From NCBI GenBank assembly GCA_030263275.1, contig SZOR01000046.1:1-29333 (forward strand): DNA of 29,333 nucleotides, written 5' to 3'. The stretch is from DSNY01 sp016861185. GTDB taxonomy: Bacteria > Pseudomonadota > Gammaproteobacteria > Burkholderiales > Burkholderiaceae_F. Made by a program: the position numbers and the translations under genes. Below are positions 21,601-28,950 of the stretch, one piece after another. The notes under the pieces were generated by a model. That model ran no database searches and was not told where the DNA came from. It saw nothing but the letters and a program-made list of their open reading frames with translations. The stretch's first letter is position 1. The number at the start of each line of letters is the position of its first letter.

Positions 21601-22533
21601 ATGCAAAACGAAACGCCCGCGGGTACGTCGCGCAGTGCGCGCGTCCGCCGCGGACGCAGATTCGGTCGGCCGCGCCTGCTGATCATCGGCTGCGGCGACA
21701 TCGGCCTGCGGATTCTCGCACGGCTGCGCGACCGCTATCGCGTCATCGCGCTCACTTCGACGCCGGCGCGCGTGCGCGAGCTGCGCTGCGCGGGCGCGCT
21801 GCCGATCGCCGGCGATCTCGACGCGCGCGCCACGCTCGTGCGCTGCGCGCCCTTTGGCGAGCGCGTGATTCATCTGGCGCCGCCGCCCAACCGCGGCCGA
21901 CGCGACCCGCGCACGCGCCATCTACTCGCGGTGTTCGCCGGCCGCAGCGCGCGCCTCGTCTACGTCAGCACGACCGGCGTCTACGGCGACGCGCGCGGCG
22001 CCTGGCTCGACGAGACCGCGCGCGCCGCGCCGGCCAACGAACGCGCGTATCGTCGCGTCGACGCGGAGCACACGTTGCGCCGAGCGGGCGCGAGCGGCGC
22101 GCTGCACGTCTCGATCCTGCGCGTGCCCGGCATCTACGACGAGCGCGAACGCCTGCCGCTCGAGCGCTTGCGCCAGGGCCTGCCCGCGCTCGCTCAGGCG
22201 GACGACGTCCACACGAACCACATCCACGCCGACGATCTCGCGCGCATCGCGATCACCGCGCTTCATCGCGGCGCGCCGCAACGCGTCTACAACGCGGTCG
22301 ACGATTCGGACCTGAAGATGGGCGAGTACTTCGATCTGGTCGCCGAGCGTTTCGACCTGCCGCGGCCGCCGCGGCTGCCGCGCGACGAACTGAAGACCGC
22401 GGTTTCGCCGACGATGTACTCGTTCATGAGCGAGTCGCGGCGGCTGCGCAATGCGCGCATCAAGCGCGAGCTGCGCGTCCGGTTGCGCCATCCGACCGTC
22501 GCCGCTGCGCTGGCCGGGGCTGGGCCGCGCTGA
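21601..22533 (+). CDS. Atypical SDR / NAD-dependent epimerase-like protein
   Basis: Rossmann-fold protein of 310 residues. A basic N-terminal stretch (about 1-24) precedes the nucleotide-binding motif LLIIGCGDIG (G30-G35). YVSTTGVYGD is the usual strand-4 segment of extended SDRs, and HTNHIHADDLARIAI matches the NAD-dependent epimerase family. The catalytic YxxxK is not evident (the region reads AYRRVDAE), which groups it with atypical, YeeZ-like SDRs of unclear activity. Its start lies 11 bp from the divergent reductase start, and it converges on the lipoprotein gene with 8 bp between stops. The basic N-terminus could mean the true start is internal, but the next ATG lies well inside the fold. 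Confidence 0.8.
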   Translation: MQNETPAGTSRSARVRRGRRFGRPRLLIIGCGDIGLRILARLRDRYRVIALTSTPARVRELRCAGALPIAGDLDARATLVRCAPFGERVIHLAPPPNRGRRDPRTRHLLAVFAGRSARLVYVSTTGVYGDARGAWLDETARAAPANERAYRRVDAEHTLRRAGASGALHVSILRVPGIYDERERLPLERLRQGLPALAQADDVHTNHIHADDLARIAITALHRGAPQRVYNAVDDSDLKMGEYFDLVAERFDLPRPPRLPRDELKTAVSPTMYSFMSESRRLRNARIKRELRVRLRHPTVAAALAGAGPR

Positions 22534-22541
22534 CGGCGTCC

Positions 22542-22976
22542 TCAACGCGTGAAGGGGGCGCCGAGCTGCTCGCACTGCCGGCGCGCGTAGGTGGCGCCGA
22601 TCGCGCCGAAGTCCTCGGGCCCGTTGTTGACGGCGACGATCTTCTCGTCGCGGATGAAGAAAGTCATCGGGTAGAAGCCTTCGTGTTTGCCCGCCCAGTC
22701 GACGTCGTTGACCCACACGCACACGGCCCAGCCGTACTGCGTCGTGCGCACCCCCGTCGAGCGCTGGAACAGGATCTTCGGTTCGGTGCGGAACTCAACG
22801 ATCGCCTTGTTCGCGTCGGTGAGCTTCTCCTTCAGATACGCCTGGATCGTCTCCTTCCACTTCACCGGTCGCGGACCGTAGTCGAACATGTCCATCTCGG
22901 ACTTCGTGACCGGGCCGGTCTGGCAGCCGGCGAGCAGCGCCAGGGCGATGAGCGGAAAGACGCATTTAGCGAACAT
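22542..22976 (-). CDS. Hypothetical lipoprotein
   Basis: I do not recognise the family. The protein (144 residues from ATG 22976) has a lipoprotein signal peptide with lipobox LLAGC, giving a lipidated Cys near residue 18. The mature part of about 125 residues is mixed charged and aromatic (SEMDMFDYGPRPVKWKETIQAYLKE is at its start, shortened here: MDMFDYGPRP), with KILFQRSTGVRTTQYGWAVCVWVN and GFYPMTFFIRDEKIVAVNN suggesting a small beta-rich domain. The GGAG site is 6 nt from ATG 22976 and 3 nt from the adjacent ATG 22979, so I chose the former. It begins 14 bp after the phosphodiesterase-like gene and is the last gene of the ugp-like cluster. Confidence 0.75.
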   Translation of the reverse strand: MFAKCVFPLIALALLAGCQTGPVTKSEMDMFDYGPRPVKWKETIQAYLKEKLTDANKAIVEFRTEPKILFQRSTGVRTTQYGWAVCVWVNDVDWAGKHEGFYPMTFFIRDEKIVAVNNGPEDFGAIGATYARRQCEQLGAPFTR

Positions 22977-22990
22977 CATCGACTCCAGAG

Positions 22991-23818
22991 TCAGTCCCGC
23001 AGCGTCAGGCGCAGCGGTTGATGATCCGACGCATCCGTGGCCGTATCGATCGCGACTTCGGCGACGCGCTGCGCGACATCGGCCGTCACCGCGAAGTAGT
23101 CGCGGCAATGTCCGCCCATCGGCCACTGTCTTCGATCGTACAGTCCCGTGCTCGGCGGGTGCGGTTCGGCGCCGCGCGCCACCCGCCAGGCGTCGAGCAA
23201 GGGCGGGGTAAACAACGCTCGATACTCGTGCTCGTCCGGAAGAAAGTTCAGGTCCCCACACAGGACGAGCGACCCGGGACGCGGCACCGGGTCATACGGG
23301 CTCGCGGCCGCCTTCGGCGGCTCGGCCTCGTTGTCCGCGACCTCGGCCTGAAGCGCACGCAACCGCTCGATCTGCGCCGCGCGATGAGCGACCGAGTAGT
23401 ACTCGAGGTGCGTCGTGACGATGCGCAGCGCTCCGGCGCGGGTTTCGACCACGACCTCGATCGCCTGCCGCTGCATGTGCTTGATGCCGCCCTCTGCGGG
23501 GTGCGGCAACAGGTGGCGGAACACCTGCAGGACGGGCAGACGTGACAGAACGAGGTTGCCGAACTGCCGACGCGCGTCCCCGCCGCCCTGCCGGTCGAGC
23601 GCGGCGCCGAAGAACGCGACGTACCGCGGGAAAAGCGCCTGCAGCTCGGCCACCTGATCGGCACCCCCGGCAATCTCCGGATCGTTGCGTGCGACCTCCT
23701 GGAAGCACAGCACGTCGGCCTCGCCCATCGTCTGCGCCACGCGCGCGATGCGCGCGAGGTCGACGCGGCCGTCGCAGCCGAGTCCGCACTGGATGTTCCA
23801 GGTCAGGATCGCCGTCAC
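22991..23818 (-). CDS. Endonuclease/exonuclease/phosphatase-family hydrolase
   Basis: A 275-residue protein of the EEP (DNase I-like) superfamily, which contains nucleases, inositol phosphatases and sphingomyelinase-like phosphodiesterases. All expected metal and catalytic motifs are visible: N8 in LTWNIQ, E41 in CFQEV, TTHLEYYS, GDLNFLP, and the C-terminal SDHQPL (D265, H266). There is no signal peptide, so it is probably cytoplasmic. The start is GTG 23818, 8 bp after the ugpE stop, with a GGCGG-type site. Position at the end of a ugp-like ABC operon, where a glycerophosphodiesterase (ugpQ) is often found, suggests it hydrolyses the imported phosphodiester. That is an inference from context only. 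Confidence 0.88.
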   Translation of the reverse strand: MTAILTWNIQCGLGCDGRVDLARIARVAQTMGEADVLCFQEVARNDPEIAGGADQVAELQALFPRYVAFFGAALDRQGGGDARRQFGNLVLSRLPVLQVFRHLLPHPAEGGIKHMQRQAIEVVVETRAGALRIVTTHLEYYSVAHRAAQIERLRALQAEVADNEAEPPKAAASPYDPVPRPGSLVLCGDLNFLPDEHEYRALFTPPLLDAWRVARGAEPHPPSTGLYDRRQWPMGGHCRDYFAVTADVAQRVAEVAIDTATDASDHQPLRLTLRD

Positions 23819-23826
23819 GTCGCCGC

Positions 23827-24639
23827 CTACTTGATACCGGCCTGCATGAACGACTGCATGAACTGTCGCTGAAACAGCAGAAAGGCGACCAGCAGCGGCG
23901 CGATCGCCATGATCGTGCCCGCGCTGATGACCGCCCAGTCCACGCCCGACTCCGGGGCACCGAAGATCGCCAGCCCCACCGTCAGCGGCCGCGTTTCGAC
24001 CGAGTTGGTGATCACCAGCGGCCAGAGGAAGTTGTTCCAGTGGTAGCTCACCGACACGAGTCCGTAGGCAAGGTAGGTCGGCCGCGCCAGCGGCACGTAC
24101 ACGCGCCACAGCACGCCGAGAAAGCCACAGCCTTCGACGCGCGCGGCCTCTTCCAGTTCGCGCGGCACCGTCTTGAACGTCTGCCGCAGCAGGAAGATGC
24201 CGAACGCGCTCGCCATGTACGGCAGCCCGATGCCGAGGATCGTGTCGACCAGGCCGAGCCGCGCCATGATGCGGTAGTTCTCGACGATCAGAACTTCCGG
24301 CATCACCATCAACTGCACCAGCACCAGCCCGAAAGCGACGTTGTGGCCGAAGAACTCGAAGCGGGCGAACGCGTACCCGGCGAGCGTGCACAGCACCAGC
24401 TGCGCCGACAGGATTATCGTCACCAGGACGACCGTGTTGACGAAGTGCCGCGGAAACGGCGCGTAGGTCCAGGCCTTCGCGAAGTTGGAGAGCGTGAGCG
24501 GTGCGAACAGATCGAAATGCGTCGCCATCTCGGGCGGGTGAAACGCGGCCCAGAACGCATAGGCGAGCGGCGACAGCCACAGAGCCGCGAGCAGCCAGGC
24601 GGCACCCGTTTCCAGTGCGAACCCGGGCCGCAGCCTCAC
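23827..24639 (-). CDS. ugpE: ABC transporter permease, UgpE/MalG-like
   Basis: Inner-membrane permease of 270 residues with about six helices, of the carbohydrate CUT1 family. The first helix is at about 11-30 (WLLAALWLSPLAYAFWAAF). The cytoplasmic EAA loop reads ELEEAARVEGCGFLGVLWRVYVPLARP, the ATPase contact site (here abridged EAARVEGCG). The C-terminus QRQFMQSFMQAGIK matches the UgpE/MalG pattern of ending after a GxxK-type tail. The GTG start at 24639 overlaps the ugpA stop (GTGA, 24636-24639), indicating translational coupling. UgpE rather than another CUT1 permease is chosen from the gene order C-B-A-E and the general sequence feel, so the substrate is tentative (glycerol-3-phosphate or glycerophosphodiesters). 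Confidence 0.82.
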   Translation of the reverse strand: MRLRPGFALETGAAWLLAALWLSPLAYAFWAAFHPPEMATHFDLFAPLTLSNFAKAWTYAPFPRHFVNTVVLVTIILSAQLVLCTLAGYAFARFEFFGHNVAFGLVLVQLMVMPEVLIVENYRIMARLGLVDTILGIGLPYMASAFGIFLLRQTFKTVPRELEEAARVEGCGFLGVLWRVYVPLARPTYLAYGLVSVSYHWNNFLWPLVITNSVETRPLTVGLAIFGAPESGVDWAVISAGTIMAIAPLLVAFLLFQRQFMQSFMQAGIK

Positions 24640-25499
24640 CGGTAATGCACCCGTTTCTCGATCAGTAGGAACTGCAGCACCGCCAGCACCGCGAGCAGCG
24701 CCAGCAGCACGACCGTCAGCGTCGACGCGTACGCCGTGTCGAAGAAGCTGAAAGCGACCTGGTAGATGTAGTAAAGGAGCAGGCTGGAGGCGTTGTCCGG
24801 CCCGCCCTTGGTGAGGATGAACAGATGGTCGACCAGCTTGAACGAGTTGATCGTCGCGTTCACCAGCACGAACAGCGTCGTCGGCATCAGCAACGGAAAG
24901 GTCACGCGTCGGAAGAAGTACCAGCGCGACGCACCCTCGATCTTCGCCGCCTCCGCCAGCTCGGGCGGCAGCGACTGCAGCGCCGCCAGATAGAAGATCA
25001 TGAAGAAGCCGGCCTCCTTCCACACGACCATCACCATCGTCGCCGGCAGCACGAGGTGCGGGTCGCCGAGCCAGTTGTGGCTCGGCGCGCCGAACAGGGC
25101 GCCGACGCGATCGAACAGCCCGATCTGCGGCGTGTAGAAGAACAGCCACAGGTTCGCTACCGCGATCATCGGCAGCACCGTCGGCGTGAAGTACGCCATG
25201 CGCACGAGTGCGCGCGCGGGCAGCTTCTCGTTGACCCATAGCGCCATCACCATCGCGATCGCGATCGCGGTGGGGATCGTGCCGAGCGCGAACCAGGCGT
25301 TGTTGCCCAGTACCTGCCAGAAGATCGGGTCGTCGACGAGTGCGGCGTAGTTGTCGAAACGGACGAACCGGGACGGACGCACCGCCGTCCCGGTCGAGAA
25401 GAAGCTGTCGATGAGGGTGGCGACCGCCGGGTAGTGCGTGAACCCGACGAGCAGGATCGCAGCCGGCGTGAGCAGCAGCCAGCCGTAGACGTGCTTCAT
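24636..25499 (-). CDS. ugpA: ABC transporter permease, UgpA/MalF-like
   Basis: Inner-membrane permease of 287 residues with about six helices. The N-terminal helix WLLLTPAAILLVGFTHYPAV and the following STGTAVRPSRFVRFDNYAAL are typical of UgpA-like CUT1 permeases. The EAA loop is ELAEAAKIEGASRWYFFRRV, and LTKGGPDNASSLLLYYIYQ is the conserved segment before the last helices. The start lies 10 bp after the binding-protein stop, and its own stop overlaps the next permease by GTGA. It forms the heterodimeric pore with the downstream permease and is driven by the ATPase encoded at 26834-27904. Confidence 0.84.
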   Translation of the reverse strand: MKHVYGWLLLTPAAILLVGFTHYPAVATLIDSFFSTGTAVRPSRFVRFDNYAALVDDPIFWQVLGNNAWFALGTIPTAIAIAMVMALWVNEKLPARALVRMAYFTPTVLPMIAVANLWLFFYTPQIGLFDRVGALFGAPSHNWLGDPHLVLPATMVMVVWKEAGFFMIFYLAALQSLPPELAEAAKIEGASRWYFFRRVTFPLLMPTTLFVLVNATINSFKLVDHLFILTKGGPDNASSLLLYYIYQVAFSFFDTAYASTLTVVLLALLAVLAVLQFLLIEKRVHYR

Positions 25500-25509
25500 C
25501 GGGTGCGTC

Positions 25510-26784
25510 TTACCGATACGGCTTCAGCAGTTTGTCGGCCTCGGCCTGCGCCGCTTTCAGCGCGTCGGCCGGCGATTTCTGACCGGTCAGCGCTGCCTGG
25601 ATCGCGTCGTCGAGCAGCTTGCGCACGCGCCCGGTCTGGAAGGTCGACAGCTCGGGGGTGGCGAATTCGAACTGGTCGCGCGCGACGACCGCCTGCGGAA
25701 AGTTCGCCGCGTACGCCTTGAGCTTCGGCGTGTTGTAAGCATCGGGCCGCGTGGCGACGTAGCCGGTGGCCATGCTCCAGTCGGCGGCGCGCTCGGGCGC
25801 CGTGATCCACTTGACGAAGGCGAGCGCGGCCTTGCGCTCCTCGGGCGTGGTCTTCTTGAAGAGATAGAAGTTGCCGCCGCCGGTGGGCGAGCCGCGCTGC
25901 TTCGACGCCGGCAGCATCGCCACGCCGAACGGGAACTTCGCGGTGTCTTTCACCGCGGTGAGGTTGCCGGTCGTGTGCCACATCATCGCGGTCTTGCCTT
26001 CGGTGAACGCCTGCCGCAGCGTGCCCCATTCGACCGTGCCCTCGGGCATCACCTTGTGCCTGGCGCCGAGATCGCGCCAGTACTGCAGCGCGGCGATGAC
26101 ATCCGGATGCGCGTAGTTCGTGCGGTTGCCGTCGCGGTTCATCAGATCCTGGCCGTTCTGCCGCGCAAAAGCCTGGAACATCCAGTACGGATAGCCGGTC
26201 GACGGCACCATCACGCCCCAGCGCGTGACGTTGCCGGCGGCGTCCTTCTTCACGAGCTTGGCCGCCATCTGCGCCATCTCGGTCCAGTTGGCGGGCGGTT
26301 TCTCCGGGTCGAGCCCCGCTTCCTTGAAGGCTTCCTTGTTCCAGTACAGCACGATCGTCGAGCGCTGGAAGGGGATGCCGTAGACCTTGCCCTTGTACGT
26401 CCCGTTCATCATCAGCGCGGGATAGAAGACCTTCAGCCAGGCCTTGTCCTCGGGCGCCGTGGCGACGTCGTCCCAGGCGACGATCACGTCCTGCTCGATC
26501 AACTCGTACAGGTCGATCGAGTAGAGCACCGACAGCGGCGCCGACTGGCCGGCCTTCAACGCGGCGAGCGCCCGGATGCGCGCGTCGTCGTAGTTGCCGG
26601 CGTAGATCGGACTCACCTTGATGCCGGGGTGCTCCTGCTCGAACTGCCGCGCGTAGCCGTCGATCACCTTGGTGAGCGGCCCGCCGACGGCGATCGGGTA
26701 GTAGAAGGTCAGTTGGGTTTCGGCGCGCGCGGGCCCGACGGCCACGAGCAACGCGGAAAGCACGAAAGCGGACAGCCATTTCAT
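25510..26784 (-). CDS. ugpB: ABC transporter substrate-binding protein, UgpB-like
   Basis: Periplasmic extracellular-solute-binding protein (family 1) of 424 residues. A Sec signal peptide (MKWLSAFVLSALLVAVGPARA, cleavage before ETQL) is followed by TFYYPIAVGGPLTKVIDGYA and FEQEHPGIKVSPIYAGNYDD, which are close to the UgpB pattern. Further marks are GKVYGIPFQRSTIVLYWNKEAF, MMWHTTGNL and PTGGGNFYLFKK. Length fits UgpB (about 435). Ligand choice between sn-glycerol-3-phosphate, glycerophosphocholine or another polyol phosphate cannot be settled by eye. A GAAGGGA site precedes ATG 26784. It lies 49 bp after the ATPase gene and is the second gene of the cluster. Confidence 0.84.
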   Translation of the reverse strand: MKWLSAFVLSALLVAVGPARAETQLTFYYPIAVGGPLTKVIDGYARQFEQEHPGIKVSPIYAGNYDDARIRALAALKAGQSAPLSVLYSIDLYELIEQDVIVAWDDVATAPEDKAWLKVFYPALMMNGTYKGKVYGIPFQRSTIVLYWNKEAFKEAGLDPEKPPANWTEMAQMAAKLVKKDAAGNVTRWGVMVPSTGYPYWMFQAFARQNGQDLMNRDGNRTNYAHPDVIAALQYWRDLGARHKVMPEGTVEWGTLRQAFTEGKTAMMWHTTGNLTAVKDTAKFPFGVAMLPASKQRGSPTGGGNFYLFKKTTPEERKAALAFVKWITAPERAADWSMATGYVATRPDAYNTPKLKAYAANFPQAVVARDQFEFATPELSTFQTGRVRKLLDDAIQAALTGQKSPADALKAAQAEADKLLKPYR

Positions 26785-26833
26785 GGTCGACGTCCCTTCG
26801 GTGGTTGGTTGAACGGGAATTCGATCACGCTAG

Positions 26834-27904
26834 TCACGCCGCCAGGGGAAGCGATTGACCCACGTCAGATCGCACGCCACTGGCTGCATCGAACACGTGA
26901 ACCGAGCCGGGATCCCAGCCTAGTCGCACCTGCGCGCCGGCGGCAAGGCGCAATTGACCCGGAGCGCGAGCCAGAAGCGACTCACGGCCGACCCGGGCGG
27001 TGATGATCGTGTCGGCGCCGTGATACTCGGCGTTCGTGACCTCCGCAGACACGCCGCCCGCGTCGATCAGCCGGACGTGTTCGGGCCGCACGCCGAACGT
27101 CAGCCCCGCGCCACGGCCGCGCAGCACCGGCTCCTTCGCGCCGCGGATCACCGCGCCGTCCGGTCCGTCCTCCATCGCCACGAGGTTCATCGCCGGCGTG
27201 CCGATGAAGCGCGCCGCGAAGATCGTCTGCGGCCGCGCGTACAGCTCCTCCGGCGTGCCCTCCTGCTCGATGCGTCCGTCGCGCATCAGCACGATCCGAT
27301 CAGCCATGCTCATCGCCTCGATCTGGTCGTGCGTGACGTAGACGACCGTCATGTCGAGCCGCTGCTGCAGCGCGCGGATTTCGACCCGCATGCCGTGGCG
27401 CAGTTGCGCGTCGAGGTTGGACAGCGGCTCGTCCATCAGACAGATCCTGTTCTCGGCGACGATCGCGCGCGCGAGCGCGACGCGCTGGCGCTGCCCGCCC
27501 GAAAGCTGCGCGGGTTTGCGCACGAGCTGCTCCGACAGGCCGACCAGCTCGGCCACGCGCGCCAGCCGCGCATCGCGCTCGCTCTTCGGCAGGCGCCGCA
27601 CCTTCAGCCCGAAGACGATGTTCTCCGCGACCGACAGATGCGGGAAAAGCGCATACGACTGGAACACCATCGAGACCTTGCGCTTGTCGGGCGCGAGCCG
27701 CGTCACGTCGCGCCCGCCGATCAGGATACGGCCCTCGCCGGGTTCCTCCAGTCCCGCGATCAGCCGCAGGATCGTCGACTTGCCGCAGCCCGAGGGTCCG
27801 AGCAGGACGAGGAACTTGCCCGACTCGGCGTGCAGGCTCACGCCGTCGACTGCGCGCACGGCGCCGTAGCGCTTGGACACCCGCTCCAGGACGATGTCGG
27901 TCAT
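26834..27904 (-). CDS. ugpC: ABC transporter ATP-binding protein, UgpC/MalK-like
   Basis: ATPase of 356 residues that would power the UgpA/UgpE pore. Walker A GPSGCGKST (36-44), Q-loop VFQSYALFPHLSV, signature LSGGQRQRVALARAI, Walker B ICLMDEPLSNLD and H-loop VTHDQIEAMS are intact. A C-terminal MOP/TOBE regulatory domain (from about 240, FGVRPEHVRL) is present as in MalK/UgpC. It is the first gene of the cluster. No Shine-Dalgarno is visible; a CATAAT hexamer lies 9 nt before the ATG, so the transcript may be nearly leaderless. I did not find a convincing Pho box upstream, so phosphate control is not supported by sequence. Confidence 0.88.
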   Translation of the reverse strand: MTDIVLERVSKRYGAVRAVDGVSLHAESGKFLVLLGPSGCGKSTILRLIAGLEEPGEGRILIGGRDVTRLAPDKRKVSMVFQSYALFPHLSVAENIVFGLKVRRLPKSERDARLARVAELVGLSEQLVRKPAQLSGGQRQRVALARAIVAENRICLMDEPLSNLDAQLRHGMRVEIRALQQRLDMTVVYVTHDQIEAMSMADRIVLMRDGRIEQEGTPEELYARPQTIFAARFIGTPAMNLVAMEDGPDGAVIRGAKEPVLRGRGAGLTFGVRPEHVRLIDAGGVSAEVTNAEYHGADTIITARVGRESLLARAPGQLRLAAGAQVRLGWDPGSVHVFDAASGVRSDVGQSLPLAA

Positions 27905-27966
27905 GGGGCGGGGATTATGCCGTCGTTCGCTCGCGAGCAGCCCAGTTCCGGCAAGTCATGGACGAA

Positions 27967-27992
27967 CTGCGCACCGGCCGCGCGGTGCGCAG
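27967..27992. repeat. Perfect 9-bp inverted repeat upstream of ugpC
   Basis: CTGCGCACC (27967-27975) and GGTGCGCAG (27984-27992) flank an 8-nt loop in the 112-bp gap between the secreted-protein stop and the ugpC start. It could be a weak terminator for the upstream gene (no T-tract follows) or an operator for ugpC. Confidence 0.45.
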
Positions 27993-28016
27993 ACCCTCGG
28001 CGCCGCGGCCCGGCTC

Positions 28017-28550
28017 TTACGGACAGCGCACCGCCGGATTCCAATCGTTGAAGATGCCGTCGCGGTTGCTCTTCCACACCCACAGGTGCAACTCGTAGAA
28101 CGCCGGCACGCCGTAGCGGTTCGGCGCGCGCACCAGGTGGAACGGATGGCCGAACAGTACCGGCGGCTGCGGATGGAGGGCGTCCCACGCATCCTGGAAC
28201 ACGATGTACTCCACGCCGACGAGCTGCAGCCTGCCGTCCTTGCCGGGCTCGTACATCAGCGCCTCCGGGCGCAACGGATCGAGCACGGCGTCGCCGGCGA
28301 GCGCGCTGTTCAGGTAGTGGATACCCATCGCGCCCTGGCCCGGCTGCTCGACGCAGTTCAGGAACTGGCTGTAGCCGGCGTCTTGCGCGGCGCCTACGTC
28401 CAGGAACGGCCGGGTGGCGAGCCGCACCTGCGCGATCGCCTGCTCCACGTCTCCGGTCGCGGCCGCTTCGCCGTGCGCAAACGCAGGCGTCTGCAGGGCC
28501 AGCACAATCGCCAGCGCGATGCCGGCGCATGTCGAATTCACTCGTTTCAT
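28017..28550 (-). CDS. Secreted protein of unknown function (177 aa)
   Basis: I do not know a name for this family. A Sec signal peptide (cleavage after TPAFA, before HGEAA) precedes a domain of about 150 residues with well-ordered, conserved-looking blocks: GYSQFLNCVEQPGQGAMGIHYLN-like sequence with one Cys, LDPLRPEALMYEP, LQLVGVEYIVFQDAW, LFGHPFHLV and ELHLWVWKSNRDGIFNDWNP. It ends RCP, so C65-region and C-terminal Cys could form a disulfide. Several His residues (HGE, HYLN, HPFH, ELHLW) could bind a metal, which is only a guess. A GGAAG site precedes ATG 28550. It starts 20 bp after the DUF4242 gene and is probably co-transcribed with it. Confidence 0.78.
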   Translation of the reverse strand: MKRVNSTCAGIALAIVLALQTPAFAHGEAAATGDVEQAIAQVRLATRPFLDVGAAQDAGYSQFLNCVEQPGQGAMGIHYLNSALAGDAVLDPLRPEALMYEPGKDGRLQLVGVEYIVFQDAWDALHPQPPVLFGHPFHLVRAPNRYGVPAFYELHLWVWKSNRDGIFNDWNPAVRCP

Positions 28551-28570
28551 GGTTCTGCTTCCCGGCGCAA

Positions 28571-28846
28571 TCAGGGCAGGTAGAAGTAGGGATCGAGCAC
28601 GCGGACTTCGGTAATGCGATCGACCGGCAGGCCATTGCGCTCCGCAACCTTGCGGATCGCTTCGGGGGTCGGCCCGTCGTAGATGCAGTACGTCCGTCTG
28701 CGGTCCGGCGTCACGTACGAGTGGACCCAGGTGACGTCGCGCTCTGTGTTGTTGGCGATCACGCCCTCAACGATCTTGCGGCCGTCGTCGGTGAGCGGGA
28801 TCGCCAGTCCATCTGGAAAACTGCGTTCGATCAGGTAGCGGGGCAT
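28571..28846 (-). CDS. DUF4242 domain protein
   Basis: A 91-residue protein made of one ferredoxin-like DUF4242 domain: MPRYLIERSFPDGLAIP, VTWVHSYVTPDRRRTYCIYDG, TPEAIRKVAERNGLPVDRITEV. In Streptomyces a member (SCO4226) is reported to bind nickel; otherwise the family has no settled role. There is no signal peptide, so it is cytoplasmic. The start ATG 28846 has an AAGGAG site (minus strand of 28853-28858). The first three bases of that site lie in the stem of a hairpin (28856-28889), so initiation could depend on RNA folding. It sits between a LuxR-type regulator and the secreted protein. Confidence 0.85.
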   Translation of the reverse strand: MPRYLIERSFPDGLAIPLTDDGRKIVEGVIANNTERDVTWVHSYVTPDRRRTYCIYDGPTPEAIRKVAERNGLPVDRITEVRVLDPYFYLP

Positions 28847-28855
28847 GTGTATCTC

Positions 28856-28889
28856 CTTGCTGGCGACGGCACGTCGCCGTCGCAGCAAG
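28856..28889 (-). promoter_or_regulatory. Hairpin abutting the DUF4242 ribosome binding site
   Basis: CTTGCTGGCGACGGC (28856-28870) and GCCGTCGCAGCAAG (28876-28889) pair over 14 bp with one bulged base and a 5-nt loop. On the minus strand the 3' arm ends in the AAG of the AAGGAG site for DUF4242. It also lies 61 bp past the LuxR stop, so it could end or stabilise that transcript. No T-tract follows. Confidence 0.5.
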
Positions 28890-28950
28890 GTTCGCGCGCC
28901 GCGCTCGCGCACGCGTCGGCGGCATTGCCCAAATTGGCCGCCGCGCCTGC

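Noticed and set aside
27905..28016. Pho box upstream of ugpC
   Set aside because: No CTGTCAT-like direct repeats were found; only a 9-bp inverted repeat is present.
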